Of a stretch of DNA of 64,000 nt, positions 42,801 through 51,462 are shown piece by piece (the first letter of the stretch is position 1; every line of letters begins with the position of its first letter). The translations under genes and the position numbers were made by a program. Under the pieces are notes generated by a model. It saw only the letters and a list, made by a program, of their open reading frames with translations. It searched no databases and was not told the origin of the DNA. Source of the DNA: Prorocentrum cordatum (lineage: Eukaryota; Sar; Dinophyceae; Prorocentrales; Prorocentraceae); NCBI GenBank assembly GCA_963575745.1, contig CAUYUJ010014210.1, positions 52,501-116,500 of the forward strand, read 5' to 3'.

Positions 42801-45800
42801 GAAGTAATCCAATGACCCTCTCTCCTCCTTTGGGTTTGGGTAATAATGCTCCAATAGATGCCAAGATCTGAGCAGGCCACACTCCATGTTCTTCAATACT
42901 GTTGAGAAGCCTGCAGTAATCACACCGACCTTCGAGTGGGAGTCGCTGGATGTCCAGCGGTGTGATGGAGTCCACTCCGCATGCCTTGGTGCCTAAGACC
43001 CTGATAACATTGTCCACCTGCTCGATGCTGACTGGATCCAGCTCCTCCTCGCGGCTCCGCGCGTGCAGGCGCTTGAACATGGCGAGGATGTCGGCCTGAG
43101 AGTCGACTGGGTCGTGCCAGAGTCTCTCCCAGGTGGATCTGGTATGTTCCATCCTGATAGTTGGGTCTCCAACGACTCGCCCATCCACTAAGGGGTCGGA
43201 CGAGACCGCCTTGGGTTCCTTCACCAATGAGTGGAGCAGTCCTGGCTTAGACGTCCAAACTCCCTTGGCCCAACGGATGAACGAATGCCGCCTCAAGGTC
43301 AAACATCTTGCCTGAGAACGACAGGCCAGCTTCTCAGTTAAGTACGCAAAATCATCGCGCTCCATCTCAGTGGCGCAAGCAAATGCGCGCGACCAGGAGA
43401 TCCACCGCTGCTGATTAGCGGTGCCCTCGGAGCCTGGACCGAAGAAATCCGATGGGTCGAAGCTGCTGGCGTCGTTGGTGTAGCGACCAAGAGCTGCGGT
43501 ACAAATCGCTATCTGGCGAGGATCCTTGCCATGTCGTAGAAGAGCCATGATTCTTTGCACCAAGGTGAGCACAGTTCCCCACCATTCTCCAGCTCCATCC
43601 GTCATGTGCACTCGCCCTGGGGTAGCTCTGGTCTGCATCCATTGTAAAGAAAACCCAGCTGCGCGTGGAGCCCGTTGTCGAAGGTCGAGTTGATGATGAA
43701 GTGCGAAAGCACGTTCCACTCCTGAGGACCACCGCGCGTACTGTCTGGTGACGGCACCAAGGCCAAGTGCGTTAATATGGCCCAACAACTCAGACTCGAC
43801 AACACTGCAACATTGAGAGCTGAGCCTCTCCATGGAGGGCTGCTCTTCCCACAGGTCTGAAGGAATGTGAAAAGAGACCTGGGACCCAGGATCCAACGTG
43901 CTCCTTGAGGGGTGTAGTGCATCGTAGTCTTCCAGCAGATCGGGTGGTACGCGTGCCCGTTCTTGCTCTTGCCGTTGGGCTCGAAGTATGGACCTCTTGC
44001 TGCTAGGGTCCGAAGCGAGCTTGGGTCTGGCTACCTTAGGAAACGGTTCAGGTAACAAAAGTTTCTGGTACCACCATCTGCGCATGCCATCGTGGACGTC
44101 AACCTGCAGTGCACAATGCGTCTTCCACGGGACCTGGGGCTGCGACCGAACTCGGTATCTGGATGATGTTCCGTACTTGGCCATTGCGAAATCAATGAGG
44201 GAGCCCTCCTGCCCTTTATCGCACGTGGTGCTGACGTCCGCAGGTAGAATGAGTGCGCCCCCAATTTTATCAGGCCACCCAGATCCTTCCAATGAAGTTG
44301 GTGAGATATTCCAGTCGCCAATAACCAACCAAGGGTCTGCAAGCCCATGAAGGAAAGAAGCTAACGCAACCAGCACCTGACGATTTCTGCCAGAAACTCC
44401 CAATCCTGGCCAAAGATAAACTGATACCAGGACCAGGTTGCCGGAGGACAAATGCAGGATCATGGCGGCGAACCCGCGCATAGGATCAGGTTGGCGTGCA
44501 GCCTGCGCATATTGCCGAATGGCCTGCAGCGAGGTGGTAGCCAGGTGCTTCTTGGCCATGACCCATTCACCTCCAGACGAACCTCCTCGTCCTGTTGGAG
44601 TGCTCCCTGTGGCGCAGACCTTCCACCCGTCTTTGTCCAGTTCGATCTCCGTCTTGGAGTGGAACGTGGCGGCGGTGACATGGGTCTCCACCAGACAAAA
44701 CACAGAGTAAGGGGCTGTGTTGACATAACACTGCGCTTGAGGCCCCCACTCAGTGATGTTACCGTAAAGGATCGAAAAATCTTTCTCGTCGGATATGAGC
44801 TTGGAGGGGGCTGGAGCGGCCAAAGCCTGCGCTGCTGGTGCGCTGAGGCCAGCCTCCAGGCCCGTAGGGCCGCCGCAAGCGGCGGCCTGGTCCGCCCTAG
44901 CCTCGGAGGGCCTGGCGGTGACGCCAGGTGGAGCGGGGCCTCCCTCCGCCTCGAACGGCGAGTCCTGGTGGAAACGCTCGTTGCCCTCCTCAAACTCCAG
45001 ATCCTCGAACGGATCAAGCTCAGCGTCGTACAGGTGCGCCGTCGTAACTGAAGGGACAGAGGCCTGCGGTCCCGTAGATGCGCGAGGCGCAGCCCTCGGG
45101 GGAGGGCTGTCATTAAGGGCAGCATACGCCAGCCCGCCAAGCGCACCCGTCAGCGAGGCTTGACCCGATGCACCCGAAGAAGTACGAGTGGCCGAAATCC
45201 TAACCCTCGGAGATGGCGTAGCTCCGCGCGGCGCAGAACGCGATGAACGTCTTGCCTGCGGTGCACGTGCCGCCGAGCCTTGAGCCGCAGTCGGCGAACT
45301 GCTCACCTCCAACGGTGCTGTAGTTGAATCGCTTCCAAAAGCACGCTCCTCATCCGAGTCGAGGAAGAAGTCGACTGGGTAGGGCCAGGGGCGCCCGCCG
45401 AAACAGGATGCCGACAAAACTCGGCGTGGCGCCCCTCGATCTGCGTTAGGCTGAGGACGGAGCCCCTGATGCTGCAGGGGAGGGGGCGGCGCCAGGAGCA
45501 CCAGGGGCGGCCTCTGCGGTGGAGGAAGCAGCCTCCTGCTGAGCGTAGAGCTCCTCCTGGGCCGACTTGGCCTTGGCCCTGGCAGCAGCGCGCATGGCCT
45601 CGGCCCCAGCTGGAGCGCCTGTTGCCGCAGCGGCGCCAGCAGGCCCAGCCCCGTCAGTAGCAGCAGTAGCAGCGGGGCCAGCAGCAGAGCCAGCCGCGTC
45701 GCTGCCGTCCACGCGCCTGCGCTTGGCCTCCTCCCTGGCGCGCAGCTTGCGAGCCTCCTCACGAAGCTCCAGGATGCGCTGCGCCGAGGGACCAAGGACT

Positions 45801-46911
45801 TCCTGGACCTTGGTCTGGACGCTGTCGGCCAGCTCCTGCTTGATGCGCTCCCAGTCCACGCGTGCCTGCTCGTCGAGCTCCAGGCCCGAGAGATCAAACA
45901 GCGGCCCGTCCACGATCTGTAGCGAGCCCTCGTCGACGAGCGTCGAAAGGTTGATCGCCGAAGAAGAAGGTGGCGCCGCTGACGGCGGCGCCGAGGCCTT
46001 GACCTGCTTGGCGCAGGCCGCCTCCCAGTCCTGCTGCGCCGCATGGGCGCTGGCGGCCGCCTCGTCCTCTGCGGCCTGGGCGTCGGCGAGCCACTGCTGG
46101 CCCTCAAGAACGCGGGCCGAGCAGGTCTCAAGCCATGCCAGCGCCCTCCTGCAAGCCACGCCTTTGGCCCGCACTTCCTCCTCAAGGAGTGGCGCCTTCT
46201 GCGGGGCACCCGCGCCAGCAGCAGCTGCCTGCGCCTCCTTCTTGGCCTGCACTGCCGCCTTGAGCTTGAGGAGCTCGTCGCAGTCCGAGCCGAGCTCCTT
46301 CTCGAAGAACTCGAAGGGGTCAGCGTCATGAGCAGGCTGCTGCTGCTGCTGCTGCTGCCCTTCACGCCCACCATGAGGAACCCAGCCCGCCTGCTGGTAG
46401 ACCCATGGCCGACGCTGGACGGCCTGGGCCTTCGGTGCGGGCCGTGGCAAGGGTGGCCCCTTGGCGCCCTTGCCTCCTGCTCGAGCCCAGGGAGGAGCCG
46501 CAGGGGCATCTGCCGCTGGCTCTGCCTCAGGAGGAGGCGTTGCGACCGCCTGCGGTGGGCCCCAAACCCACTGGCCGCGGGGGCGCTTGTCCTCCGAAGG
46601 GCTCGGCACCATGGCGCCTCCGCACTGGTAGCACCAGTGGTTGTTCTTGAAATTCCAGCGGAACCTGCAGGAAGTGCATGTGATGTACGTCGTCTTGGCC
46701 CCTGCCGCTGGAGCCGCGCGAGCGCCGCCCTTCTTGCTGCCGCCTCCCATTGCAGGTGCGAGGGAAGCTGCTCTCCCAGTGAAGGGGGCAGGCGATGGAC
46801 TGGGGCGGACCAGTCCTCGCAGAGAGGATGTCGGGCGCAAGCACCCTGGCACTGCCGCGGACTAGCGGTATCCAGTTCGGCCAATGCGGGCTCCGCCCGC
46901 ACGAAAGGCAT
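39802..46911 (-). CDS. LINE ORF2 polyprotein: EEP endonuclease, RT, zinc finger, RNase H
   Basis: The open frame spans 2369 codons. Its ATG at 46911 is the first base after the SL; the first 480 or so residues run opposite ORF1 in another frame and look like shadow sequence. From about residue 705: endonuclease with YGNITEWG, CLVETHV, WLVIGDWNIS, SLIDFAMAKYG and WKTHCALQVDV. RT: GALLPKPKGGERVIGLLPE, motif A LLLDFEKFYDS (about 42600), motif B AGSPHGVRIAK, motif C TFWTFIDDTVA (about 42345). CPRCQQEEETLAHRIWHC is a zinc site (about 41250). RNase H: GFGDGSGG, SELQAFALF, FVTDHKPL, SGNQLADEAA. The end has CFRCGRTATVDGRHLAEGC. Function: target-primed reverse transcription. All main catalytic residues are present. 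Confidence 0.9.
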   Translation of the reverse strand: MPFVRAEPALAELDTASPRQCQGACARHPLCEDWSAPVHRLPPSLGEQLPSHLQWEAAARRAALARLQRQGPRRRTSHALPAGSAGISRTTTGATSAEAPWCRALRRTSAPAASGFGAHRRRSQRLLLRQSQRQMPLRLLPGLEQEARAPRGHPCHGPHRRPRPSSVGHGSTSRRAGFLMVGVKGSSSSSSSLLMTLTPSSSSRRSSARTATSSSSSRRQCRPRRRRRQLLLARVPRRRRHSLRRKCGPKAWLAGGRWHGLRPARPAFLRASSGSPTPRPQRTRRPPAPMRRSRTGRRPAPSRSRPRRRRQRRHLLLRRSTFRRSSTRARYRSWTGRCLISRAWSSTSRHAWTGSASSRSWPTASRPRSRKSLVPRRSASWSFVRRLASCAPGRRPSAGAWTAATRLALLLAPLLLLLLTGLGLLAPLRQQALQLGPRPCALLPGPRPSRPRRSSTLSRRLLPPPQRPPLVLLAPPPPLQHQGLRPQPNADRGAPRRVLSASCFGGRPWPYPVDFFLDSDEERAFGSDSTTAPLEVSSSPTAAQGSAARAPQARRSSRSAPRGATPSPRVRISATRTSSGASGQASLTGALGGLAYAALNDSPPPRAAPRASTGPQASVPSVTTAHLYDAELDPFEDLEFEEGNERFHQDSPFEAEGGPAPPGVTARPSEARADQAAACGGPTGLEAGLSAPAAQALAAPAPSKLISDEKDFSILYGNITEWGPQAQCYVNTAPYSVFCLVETHVTAATFHSKTEIELDKDGWKVCATGSTPTGRGGSSGGEWVMAKKHLATTSLQAIRQYAQAARQPDPMRGFAAMILHLSSGNLVLVSVYLWPGLGVSGRNRQVLVALASFLHGLADPWLVIGDWNISPTSLEGSGWPDKIGGALILPADVSTTCDKGQEGSLIDFAMAKYGTSSRYRVRSQPQVPWKTHCALQVDVHDGMRRWWYQKLLLPEPFPKVARPKLASDPSSKRSILRAQRQEQERARVPPDLLEDYDALHPSRSTLDPGSQVSFHIPSDLWEEQPSMERLSSQCCSVVESELLGHINALGLGAVTRQYARWSSGVERAFALHHQLDLRQRAPRAAGFSLQWMQTRATPGRVHMTDGAGEWWGTVLTLVQRIMALLRHGKDPRQIAICTAALGRYTNDASSFDPSDFFGPGSEGTANQQRWISWSRAFACATEMERDDFAYLTEKLACRSQARCLTLRRHSFIRWAKGVWTSKPGLLHSLVKEPKAVSSDPLVDGRVVGDPTIRMEHTRSTWERLWHDPVDSQADILAMFKRLHARSREEELDPVSIEQVDNVIRVLGTKACGVDSITPLDIQRLPLEGRCDYCRLLNSIEEHGVWPAQILASIGALLPKPKGGERVIGLLPETAKIWSRVRAGVTSTWTKELSDFWDTAVAGSSSLRAGLLRALLDESAVALGISAATLLLDFEKFYDSLSWILIGQAALDLKFPAIVVLLELEMCAGPRFLRGSLGVTDAIYATRSLVAGSPHGVRIAKLFLHPLMEAAHRRASFSTFWTFIDDTVARAEGTQAKVQTEILHATVTLADLAKQFRLKLSDKSVLIATVPQDGRRTAAQLQKRGIPVRFGLHGTDLGIDAASGKRRTVAKARMRLVASRKRAARIARIRRHAPLRREAQGLWTTGAAPQGSYGHQAHGMSPSNVLAVRRQAALAGAGPMKGRCLTTTLAVLYGLKDPALELRRGLLSEFLCLWKTDTSIHHRVENAWTVIHRWLLAVDANKRWRLVKGPIGAVIATLLDAGWEVPSVLRWRRPTVGGIEEWLIPTARRAGYDPTGFDISELLDDVVTDFRAQLWSNASKHMAGDGLAEGADLYWARLELSHFAKKGELDLFGLNLCVVTGAQWTMDRQHPLSEAADRLCPRCQQEEETLAHRIWHCPCNKDHSDFTSTDHLIPQALASVESEPSLWLRGVPPTRVTHPVFREPLESLSRAQLGEVPLGACSRDPGSSPLVGFGDGSGGRFSSDPRRRRCGSAVVVVRDARPGEGPLRWAVLGGISEILRGPSQTVPRSELQAFALFLESTTGPVHFVTDHKPLMTGWSRGRPWSLGGRNSDLWLRIRCAIDDRGPGHVSVEWTPSHLSPDDSSLSHHEVFLASGNQLADEAASEAAERSWTLAAQVVPATDAWDLTAALVRRRARRALADASSADPKRAKAPTEIERPRPKTAETRRLEHAARASSHRFIPVGSRFRCHLCSVLSSRQGLLEALKTECFSPLVVPPGFPRDVVSAARCGVAVGGLELDPSHRLGFWDLHSLHFCFRCGRTATVDGRHLAEGCGPPTRKGRENLGRIKRGLFPSYAGPSKASQAISHARLVDACVAGETAQRARRASPVPSHAPSSPCGEEEALGVAATE
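45446..46750 (-). CDS. LINE ORF1, zinc-ribbon RNA-binding protein
   Basis: I chose the ATG at 46750 because it opens MGGGSKKGGARAAPAAGAKT just before the zinc ribbon CTSCRFRWNFKNNHWCYQCG (two CxxC pairs). The rest of the 434 residues is alanine-rich, with a polyglutamine run, a region DADPFEFFEKELGSDCDELL and a charged helix EEARKLRAREEAKRRRVDG. ORF1 proteins of LINEs bind element RNA. The frame ends at TAA (45446-45448), and ORF2 continues open in the +1 frame across and beyond it. There is no ATG for ORF2 near this stop, so ORF2 depends on a frameshift, reinitiation, or the SL-proximal ATG. Confidence 0.8.
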   Translation of the reverse strand: MGGGSKKGGARAAPAAGAKTTYITCTSCRFRWNFKNNHWCYQCGGAMVPSPSEDKRPRGQWVWGPPQAVATPPPEAEPAADAPAAPPWARAGGKGAKGPPLPRPAPKAQAVQRRPWVYQQAGWVPHGGREGQQQQQQQPAHDADPFEFFEKELGSDCDELLKLKAAVQAKKEAQAAAAGAGAPQKAPLLEEEVRAKGVACRRALAWLETCSARVLEGQQWLADAQAAEDEAAASAHAAQQDWEAACAKQVKASAPPSAAPPSSSAINLSTLVDEGSLQIVDGPLFDLSGLELDEQARVDWERIKQELADSVQTKVQEVLGPSAQRILELREEARKLRAREEAKRRRVDGSDAAGSAAGPAATAATDGAGPAGAAAATGAPAGAEAMRAAARAKAKSAQEELYAQQEAASSTAEAAPGAPGAAPSPAASGAPSSA

Positions 46912-46933
46912 CTTGAGCCAAAATGGCTACGGA
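46912..46933 (-). other. Genomic dinoflagellate spliced leader at the LINE 5' end
   Basis: A perfect 22-nt SL, ending CCATTTTGGCTCAAG. The next three bases are the ATG of the long LINE frame. Upstream is (TCC)n on the minus strand. No splice donor follows, so this is a retroposed leader rather than an SL RNA gene. Confidence 0.95.
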
Positions 46934-46990
46934 GGAGGAGGAGGAGGAGGAGGAGGAGGAGGAGGAGGAGGAGGAGGAGGAGGAGGGAGA
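46933..46990. repeat. (AGG)n at the 5' end of the LINE
   Basis: Pure (GGA)n, same orientation as the run at 39641-39716. Confidence 0.95.
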
Positions 46991-47083
46991 GAGGGCGAGG
47001 GGGAGGACGGGAGAGGGGAGGAACGGGGAAGGAGGATGCTTGGGGAGAGGAGGTGGGAAGGGGCATCGAGCGGCAGGCTGCCA

Positions 47084-47150
47084 GTCCAGCCTCCTTCGTC
47101 TTCGCGAGGGTCGCGGCGAGCTTCTCCTTCGCGCCGCGGAGCTGGGTGAT
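47084..47150 (-). CDS. Candidate small coiled-coil exon
   Basis: On the minus strand a pyrimidine-rich stretch ends CCGCGCCCAG and is followed by codons for ITQLRGAKEKLAATLAKTKE then AGLAA. The peptide is strongly heptad-like. The 3' border is not defined by a clear GT. It lies about 150 bp upstream of the LINE SL, on the same strand. Confidence 0.35.
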
Positions 47151-47239
47151 CTGGGCGCGGGAAGGGGCGAGAAGGATGAGGATGAATCTGATAAAGGAGC
47201 CCAGGGACACACAAATTAATACACACAAATCACAGGATT

Positions 47240-48376
47240 CCCTATATTTTCTCATATTTTCTGGATTTTCGTCTCCCCCCCCCACTTCCCATATTTTCCT
47301 GGGGGTCGACAATTAATTGTGCCTGTGTGCTTTTTTCCTTTCCTGATCTGATGAGGAGGATCACGAGGAGGAGCCGACAAGGCGGTGGCGTCACAGGCGA
47401 CAGGAGGAGGCAGGCAGGCAGCGGCAACAACGGCCGCCCATCCCTGCCCTCCCTCGCCTCCCCCCTCTCCCAAGCCCCCTTTCAACCCCCTGTCCCCCTT
47501 GCTCTCTTCTCCTCTCGTCTCCCCCCTCCCCCCCTTCCCTACCCCGCGTTCCGTCCTTTCAGCCCCTCTGCTCCCTTCCCTGCCCTCCCCTCGCTCCCTT
47601 CCCCTTCCCTGTCCTTCCTGTCTTCCCTCCTTCCTCGTGCTCCCCGTTCCCCTCTCCCCCCCCCCCGCCGCTCCTCCACATCTTCCCCCACTCCTCCCTC
47701 TTCCTCCAAGGACCGACCACAACGATGTTTAAGACGCGCTGGCGTTTGGAACGAACGACGCGTTTAACCCGACCGTTGTACAACGAACGTTTAAAACGAA
47801 ACCGGTCCAAACGAGAACGAACAACGAAACGAAGTCACCGAACCCCCCCTCACTTCTTCCCCCCGCTCCCCCCACTTCTTCCCCCTGCCCCCCCCTGCCG
47901 CTCCTCCACTTCTTCCCCCTCCCCCCTCTTCCTTCAGCCCGATCCCCCCTTCACATGCCTCTTCTGCCGCCCCCTCCTGGCTCGCCGGGTGCGCACGGCG
48001 TGCCTGCGCACCTGGCGCCGGTACTACTTATCCGTGGCTGGTCATGGCACGGCGGCCGTCGCCCCTGGCGAGTCTCGGCTGCCACTGATGTGCTGAGGGG
48101 CACGTGGGAGTGAGCGAAAAAGCTTGCGCCCCAATTTTGAATAATACCCGGACCCCATACATACATGACACCACTAACCTTTTCCTTATCCACCTCCTCC
48201 TCCTCCTCCTCCTCCGCCTCGTCCGCCCCTCCTCCTCCCTCCTCCCTCCGAGTCCGCCCCTCCTTCCCGTCCCCTTGCTCATACGCGCCGTCGTCATACT
48301 TCTCATCCTACTTATCCTCCTTCTCCTTCGCTTCCTGCTCCTTATCCTCCTCTTCCCCCCTCTCTCTCCCTCTTGC

Positions 48377-48420
<44 letters not shown>

Positions 48421-48599
48421 CCTCTCCCCCATCTATCTCTCTCTCTATCGTTCCGTCTCTGTCTCCTACCTCTTCAGCTCCCTTATTCCTCCCCTCCCCC
48501 TCAGTCACAGACCACCCCTCCCACTCCCCTTTCTTTTCTCCTTCTCCGTCCTGTCTGCCTCCCTACGTCCCTCCCTCGCGTCGCTCCCTCCCTCCCTCC

Positions 48600-48638
<39 letters not shown>

Positions 48639-48730
48639 TCTGTTTCACTCTCTCTCTCTTTCTGTCTTTTTTTTTTTCTCTCTCTCTCTCTCTGTCTCTC
48701 TGTCTCCCTACGGGAACTTGAGCCAGCTGT
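47240..48730. other. Pyrimidine tracts and microsatellites, no assignable gene
   Basis: C/T-rich from 47440 to 47720 and from 47840 to 47950; (CTC)n near 48190; (TCTG)n and (TC)n at 48375-48425 and 48600-48710. At 47726-47835 there are AACGAACG/GTTTAAAACG short repeats. 47950-48120 is of ordinary composition without a recognised family. Confidence 0.65.
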
Positions 48731-48734
48731 GGCT

Positions 48735-49140
48735 GTCTCAGATGTCCGACCCGACGCCCGGCCCGACGGCCAGGCCGACGCCCAGCTCGATAGACAGCCC
48801 GACAGCCCCCCCCCCACGCCGAGCCCCGAGGCCAGGCCGGCGCCCAGCCCCACGCCCAGCCCGACGCCCGGTCCGACGGCCAGGCCGACGGCCAAACCGA
48901 CGGCCAGCTCGACGCCCTGGCCGACGCCCAGTCCGACGCCCCACCCCGAGACCATCCCGACGTTCAGGCCGACGCCCAGACCGACCGCCAACCTGACGGC
49001 CAGTCCGCTGCCCTGCCCGACGGTCCGCTGGGCGACCATCCCGACGCCCAGGCCGATGCCCAGCCCGACGGCCAGGCAGACCCCCCGCCCGGCGCCCAGG
49101 CCGACGCCCAACGCGACGGTCAGCTCGACGCCCAGCCCAT
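48735..49140 (+). repeat. 12-bp minisatellite encoding a Pro-Thr repeat
   Basis: Copies of CCGACGCCCAGC; the plus strand reads PTPSPTPGPTARPTA-like peptides. The protein repeat resembles that at 36556-37440, on the other strand and with half the period. Confidence 0.8.
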
Positions 49141-49950
49141 GCACGTCTCCTCGAAGCCCCTGGAGGCCGCCGTAGGTGCGGCGCTCGCAGGCCCGCGCGA
49201 CTCGGCACCTCCAGGGGGGCCGAGGGACGCTGAGGAGCTCTGGCGCACCGGGCGCTCATGCTCGAGGGCGCTGCCCGCTCGGTCTCCCACTGACGCACAT
49301 GCGGATCACCGGCTCCACGAGCGGGCCCACTGGCTCTGGGAGGACGCCCTCTCGCTCACACTGGCCTCGCGGTCTGGGGGCGCCCCTTCAGCGTGGGACG
49401 CCTCAGCGACCTATGCGACGACGGCGACGACGACGTCTACGTCTACGACAGCGTCGGCGACGACGAAGACGAAGTCGACGCCGACGCCTGGTGGCAGCGG
49501 TCCGAGGGGGAGGACGACGACAAGGTACCTCCCCTTCCCGACCACGACGATCAAGACAGCGGACGGCGAATATCGGAAGTCCTCGCAAGCCTAGACCATC
49601 AGACAGCGGCTTACCACCACGACCTCCTCTACAGACCCGCACGGACCGAGGCCGACCCAGTTCAGCTCAGGCTCACGAGCAGCACGCGGCGACTGCTCAG
49701 CCGCCTCACCACACCGCGGCGCGCCTGTACCACCCATCAGTGTCTTCCTGAAGACACCTGGCCATCCATATCCGGCCCCCTCACGGCCATACCCGAGCAA
49801 GATCTCCCTTGCATCCCGCCAACCTTCGCGCCACCTGTACCACCAGGCCAGGGCCAGTGCCGACCCCAATGCGAAACGCTGCGACCCCGCCGCACCGCCT
49901 CCCAGAGGCGCCAGGCTGCCACCAGGCCCTGACCGACACCCCAACAGTGC
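49141..49950 (+). other. Coding-like segment of unknown nature
   Basis: The plus strand has moderately long open frames, one with the acidic run DDGDDDVYVYDSVGDDEDEV near 49415 and WPSISGPL further on. (GACGAC)n causes part of this. No family was recognised, and the frames shift relative to the proline-threonine repeat upstream. Confidence 0.25.
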
Positions 49951-50299
49951 AGCGCCACCAGCCCAACATGACCCGTATTAGCATTGCGCGCGATATCTCG
50001 GACACGGCTTCGCCGTCACTGCCCATGTCCGCGCTGTGAGTCCCCGCCTGGCCGCATGGTGGCCGCCACGGCCCCCAGATCAGCGCCGTACGCACCGCGC
50101 CCCTACGATCCAGGTAGGCGCGGAGGCCACCGTCCAAGTCCAGCGGCAAAACCCTGTCAACGGTTTGCGTGGCATCGTCCGCGGCCGTCCCGATGACGCC
50201 AACCAATCAATATTGGATCGTCGCGTTGAGCAACGGGTCCGACGCCTACCTGCTCTCTACCAGTCTATCCGTCAGAGCCCCCGACCCCATAAACGACGA

Positions 50300-51060
50300 C
50301 GTTGGTCGCGAGCAGGTCGTGCTCGACGGCGCCCCCCCCCCGCACCACCGCGACGACGCACGACCCCGAAACTGCAACGGCCAACGGTCACGCTCGTGGC
50401 GTACCGGCCTCAGTCGTACGACCAGCCGTCGCGGCCACGCCAGGACGACTCCACGGCCGTCCGAGTCCACAGCCCAACTGCACAGCGCGCACACAGTCCG
50501 CAGCAGACCGGCTCTACAACCAGACTCCTCAGCAGTCCGACTCCAAAGTCCGACCGCATAACCGGCCGACTCCACTGACCGACCGCCCACAGTCCGACTC
50601 CACAGCGGACGCTTCCGCTGCTGTGTTGTCACGGCGGGAGTGCCGCTCGCAGGAGGGTAGCGACGGAGATGCTGACGACGACGCTGGGCCTCGAGCAGGC
50701 CGTGCTCGACGCCGCCCCCACGGCACCGCGACGATGCTCGACCGCGAACAGCCCGACGACACTGCAACGGCCGGCGGTCAGGCTCGTGGCGTACCGGCCT
50801 CAGTCGTACGACCAGCCGTCGCGGCCACGCCAGGGCGGCTCCACGGCCGTCCGAGCCCACAGCCCAACTGCACAGCGCGCACACCGTCCGGCCCCGCAGC
50901 AGACCGACTGCACAGCCGGACCCTCCGGCTGCCTGGCTCCCCAACCCGACCCCACAAGCAGCCGACTCCGGTCCGACCGCCCGCAGTCCGACTCCCCAGA
51001 GGACGCTGCTGCTTCTGTGTCGTCACAGGCTGCGGCGGCGGCGGCGGGGGGCGCCCTGTC
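50300..51060. repeat. 390-bp tandem duplication
   Basis: GTACCGGCCTCAGTCGTACG and the following CCAGCCGTCGCGGCCACGCC occur at 50401 and 50791. Similarity covers most of 50300-50620 and 50680-51030, with GTCCGACTCC-type short repeats inside. Confidence 0.8.
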
Positions 51061-51460
51061 GTTCGCGAGCCGTTCAGCGGCAAAGCCCTTGTCCCCTGGC
51101 CGCCAACGGGGCTTCGCCGACCTGGGTCTTTTTCCCCCCGCGGGGCGCCGAGAGACGTGGCATACCGTCTGCTCAGCACCCCGTCACTTGCTTCAATCGC
51201 TCTGCGCCGGGGCGTGGTTGTTTCAACTCCCCCCGCTACTGTAACGTGATGCACCACCACCAAGAATGCGCTGGCGGCCCTAGCAAATGCAATTGCTGGC
51301 TGCGGCGGAACCGCCGTCTACGTGTCCGATCTTTCTTCTTATTGTTACCTAACAGCGAAGACTGATAGGTTTCTAGTGGTGTCAAAAGAGAGCATCTGAT
51401 GACTCAGAAGGGAGGTCTGGGCGGCATCCGGACAGCGAGGGCCGGGCTCGTTTTAAGCAA
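51061..51460. other. Unique spacer
   Basis: No repeat or family motif seen. Confidence 0.5.
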
Positions 51461-51462
51461 AC

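Larger units (their letters stand above)
39717..46933 (-). mobile_element. Full-length SL-tagged LINE (non-LTR retrotransposon)
   Basis: On the minus strand: SL (46933-46912), ORF1 (46750-45446), ORF2 with endonuclease, RT and RNase H to 39802, and a short 3' untranslated region with a T9 run and GCACGCTGTGCTGTGCAAAA. The 7.1-kb frame has no stop. The element sits inside an (AGG)n microsatellite. Intact catalytic motifs and one undecayed SL point to a recent insertion by retroposition of a trans-spliced transcript. Confidence 0.92.

Noticed and set aside
48717-48734. CTTGAGCCAGCTGTGGCT, resembling the reverse complement of the SL
   Set aside because: Only the first nine bases and TGGCT agree; no cDNA-like frame on the minus strand beyond it. 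Likely chance.
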